Origin: Hordeum vulgare subsp. vulgare | Taxonomy: Eukaryota > Streptophyta > Magnoliopsida > Poales > Poaceae | Assembly (NCBI RefSeq): GCF_904849725.1 | Contig: NC_058521.1 | Span: 339,310,638-339,374,637, forward strand | DNA: 64,000 nucleotides | Direction of reading: 5' to 3' | Notes under the pieces: model-generated | What the model was told of the DNA's origin: nothing | The model's database searches: none | The model's input: only the letters and a program-made list of their open reading frames with translations | Made by a program: the position numbers and the translations under genes | Shown: piece after piece, positions 61,924-64,000 of the stretch | How the letters are laid out: the number at the start of each line of letters is the position of its first letter | How positions within the stretch are numbered: position 1 is the stretch's first letter

Positions 61924-62289
61924 GATGTTCTATGCAGATGCCTGAACCGTGAGTGGAAGGATAGTATGGTAGTAGCTGTACTTTCATAGTCCCGTGTGAC
62001 TTATGAAGTATGGTTGTGTCGTGAAATGAATTCCGGAGGCATAGATAAATAATGTATAGGAAGCTTCGAAGCCTCTGATGAGTAGTTTCATGTTTTCAGT
62101 AGTTTGCACTTTGGTTAAGGTTGTACTGAACTATGTAATGGTGTGTATGAACCATGGTGTATATATAGCAGTTGCTTGTTACCATGCTGTTCGGATATTC
62201 ATTTCCGTATTCCATGTGTTCAGTGCATTCTTAATCCATAGCTATTATTGATGTTGATATTGGTCTAAGCTGTGAGTTTGTTTGTCAGG

Positions 62290-62868
62290 ATGGTGTTCAC
62301 CAGGTTGAACCGTGCCCCTGCTCATGAGCAAGGCGAGGGTAGTCAAGCGTCATAGGAGGAACTGCCTCACCCGCCCTCTGTGGCGGAAGTTATACTTGAG
62401 GCAGAGAGAAACAAAAGGGAGACCAACCGTCTGTTAGAGCGTATTGAGAAAAATACGGCTCGTCAGCCTAGGAATGCTGCAGTGTCCCTCAATGACTTTG
62501 TGAAGCTGAATCCTCCAAAGTTCCATCACTCTGTCGATCCCCTCGACGCTGATGATTGGTTGTGCAGTATATCACGCAAGATTCGCTCTGCGAATGTTTC
62601 TGAGGCCGACAAGGTGACCTTTGCGGCATACTTTCGGGAAGGACTCGCCAATCTGTGGTGGGAGAACTTTGAAGCTATGCGTCCTGCTGATCCAGCAGCC
62701 TCATGGGCAGACTTTAGTGCAGCCTTCCGTCTGCACCATATTCCAGAGGGCCTGATGGACAGAAAGAGAGAGGAGTTATGTGCATTCACCCAGGGAAAGT
62801 TGACCGTGGATGCCTATAGCCGCGAGTTCGGTAACCTCGCCCGCTATGCAACACAGGAGGTGTCTACT
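62290..62868 (+). pseudogene. Element D gag (nonsense codon, truncated by insertion)
   Basis: ATG at 62290 opens MVFTRLNRAPAHEQGEGSQA, with a TAG at 62353-62355. The same frame continues with a coiled-coil-like ERNKRETNRLLERIEKNT and the classic retrotransposon gag domain: LNPPKFHHSVDPLDADDWL, DKVTFAAYFREGLANLWWEN, FRLHHIPEGLMDRKREEL, FTQGKLTVDAYSREFGNLAR. This is the gag of Ty3/Gypsy chromoviruses of the Tekay/Del type, by motif memory. It ends in mid-domain at 62868 where an antisense LTR is inserted. The open frame that continues to 63069 is LTR sequence read out of context. Confidence 0.88.
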
Positions 62869-64000
62869 TGTCACGCCCAAGATGCGACCCTATCCTCAAT
62901 TTGGCACGAAGGCCTCGTCAGGGATAGAAGCGCATCTCGTCGTGTCACAAGAATGGATATCGTTACAAGTACATGTACTGAAAAGAAGAGGTATATAACA
63001 GAGTTGGCTTACACTCGCCACAAGCTACATCAGAGTCACTTCAGTACATTACATAATCATCACGAGTAAGAGCAGGGTCCGACTACGGACGAAAACAAAC
63101 GACAAAAGAAGACCGACGTCCATCCTTGATATCCCAGGCTGCCGGCCTGGAACCCATCCTAGATCAATGAAGAAGAAGAAGAAGCAACTCCAAATGAACA
63201 ATCAACGCGCTCGCGTCAAGTAACCTTTACCTGTACCTGCAACTGGTGTTCTAGTAAACTGTGAGCCAGAGGGGACCTAGCAATCTCATTTCTAAAGGTA
63301 TCAAGACTAGCAAAGCTTAATGGGTGAGGCATGGTTAAGTGGTGAGGTTGCAACAGCGGCTAAGCATGTATTTGGTGGCTAAACTTACGAGTACAAGAAA
63401 TAAGAGGGGGAGGATCTACGCATGGCGGACGTGAACTACTGATGATCAAATGAATGATCCTGAACACCTACCTACGTCAGACATAACCCCACCGTGTCCT
63501 CGATCGGAGAAGGAACTCACGAAAGAGATAGTCACGGTTACGCACACAGTTGGCATATTTTAATTAAGTTAACTTCAAGTTATCTAGAACCAGTGTTAAA
63601 CAAAGTTTCCACGTTGCCACATAACAGCGGGCACGGCTTTCCAAAAAGATTTAACCCTGTAGGGGTGCTCCAACTAGTCCATCACAAATTACCACAAGCC
63701 GCATAGAAATCCTCAATCACGAAGCTCGCAATCTCGTCGGATTCCCTAATGGAAAACCTCAACTCTGAGATTATCCAAAGCATCACCGGAATCCCGATGC
63801 ACAAGATATCTCGTCAAAGGTAAAACTAATCCAGCAAGGCCACCCGGTGTGTCGACAAACCCGATAGGAGCCGCGTATCTCGTTCTCAGGACACACCGTC
63901 TATGCATAGTGGACAGTAGCCAAACCTCGAGTTGCCCCGAGGTGGCACCGCCGACTGCTAGGTGGGTGGACCAACACTCATGCGGAGCACTGGCCCGGGG
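62869..64000 (-). mobile_element. B-family LTR, antisense, 3' end (runs off the window)
   Basis: TGTCACGCCCAAGATGCG at 62869 is the reverse complement of the B LTR end; the match to 51648 down to about 50520 continues to the window end with small gaps. It is inserted in the gag of element D after CTACT (62864-62868), its likely target duplication. Whether it is a solo LTR or the 3' LTR of a full element cannot be told. The shared module appears at 63624-63669, reversed. Confidence 0.9.

Larger units (their letters stand above)
56704..62868 (+). mobile_element. Element D: long-LTR Gypsy element, 5' part with extra ORF and gag
   Basis: It starts TGTCACATCCCTGGATCC. A 4028-bp LTR, an iMet-type primer site, a 61174-61923 ORF of unknown function and then gag follow. 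Gag is interrupted at 62869 by an antisense B-family LTR, and the rest of D is outside the window. The gag resembles that of Tekay/Del-type chromoviruses, but without pol the lineage stays tentative. Confidence 0.85.

Noticed and set aside
1..64000. CRISPR array, prokaryotic operon, or intact host gene
   Set aside because: No spaced short repeats of CRISPR type, no prokaryotic gene organisation and no intact non-TE frame; the sequence is TE-filled plant DNA throughout.

Overview
This is plant nuclear DNA, almost certainly an intergenic, repeat-dominated stretch of a Triticeae grass genome (wheat, Aegilops or barley group). The evidence is a BARE-1/Angela-type Copia element with its characteristic LTR start and iMet-type primer site, Athila-lineage Gypsy elements with a tRNA-Asp-type primer site and a TGATACGTCTCC start, and very long (about 4 kb) Gypsy LTRs with almost no coding capacity. 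I found no intact host gene, tRNA, rRNA, CRISPR array or bacterial-type operon. Every coding trace belongs to a transposable element (TE) and is broken by stops, frameshifts or insertions.

Layout: (i) 1-4257: a 3' LINE fragment, an AT microsatellite, two related MITE-like elements in opposite orientation (2004-2372 and 3755-4027), and the 3' end of a small-LTR chromovirus (chromodomain tail, polypurine tract (PPT), 261-bp LTR). (ii) 4258-51970: one large nest. A LINE (4258-8779, resuming at 51649-51970) was hit by an Athila-type solo LTR (4723-6305, target-site duplication (TSD) GTTGC) and by a large non-autonomous LTR element, here called B (8780-51648, TSD TAGCT). B was then hit three times: by a gag-protease-only Athila element, A1 (9565-17964, TSD CACAT); by a second long-LTR element, C (20582-39445, TSD ATTAG); and by an antisense, internally deleted Athila-type element, E (44099-48292, TSD CTCCT). 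C was itself hit by a complete but decayed Angela/BARE-type Copia element (24839-33312, TSD CTAAC). The target duplications fix the relative order LINE, then B, then C, then Angela.

(iii) 51971-56703: mixed sequence with an (AC)30 microsatellite, a minus-strand PIF/Harbinger ORF1-type (Myb/SANT-like) pseudogene, an unclassified TE-like stretch and a diverged 325-bp tandem duplication. (iv) 56704-64000: the 5' part of a third long-LTR Gypsy element, D. It has a 4.0-kb LTR, an iMet-type primer-binding site (PBS), an extra ORF of unknown function and a gag gene. D is cut at 62869 by an antisense B-family LTR that runs off the window.

There is no evidence of a novel functional system. The points most worth a second look are the extra ORF upstream of gag in D, which has a weak double-stranded-RNA-binding-like pattern; a short sequence module shared by the LTRs of families B, C and D; the 547-bp internal duplication beside a telomere-like TTTAGGG run in C; and the repeated polypurine-tract-like motif in A1. 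Family names are assigned from recognised motifs and remembered family features, not from a database search.
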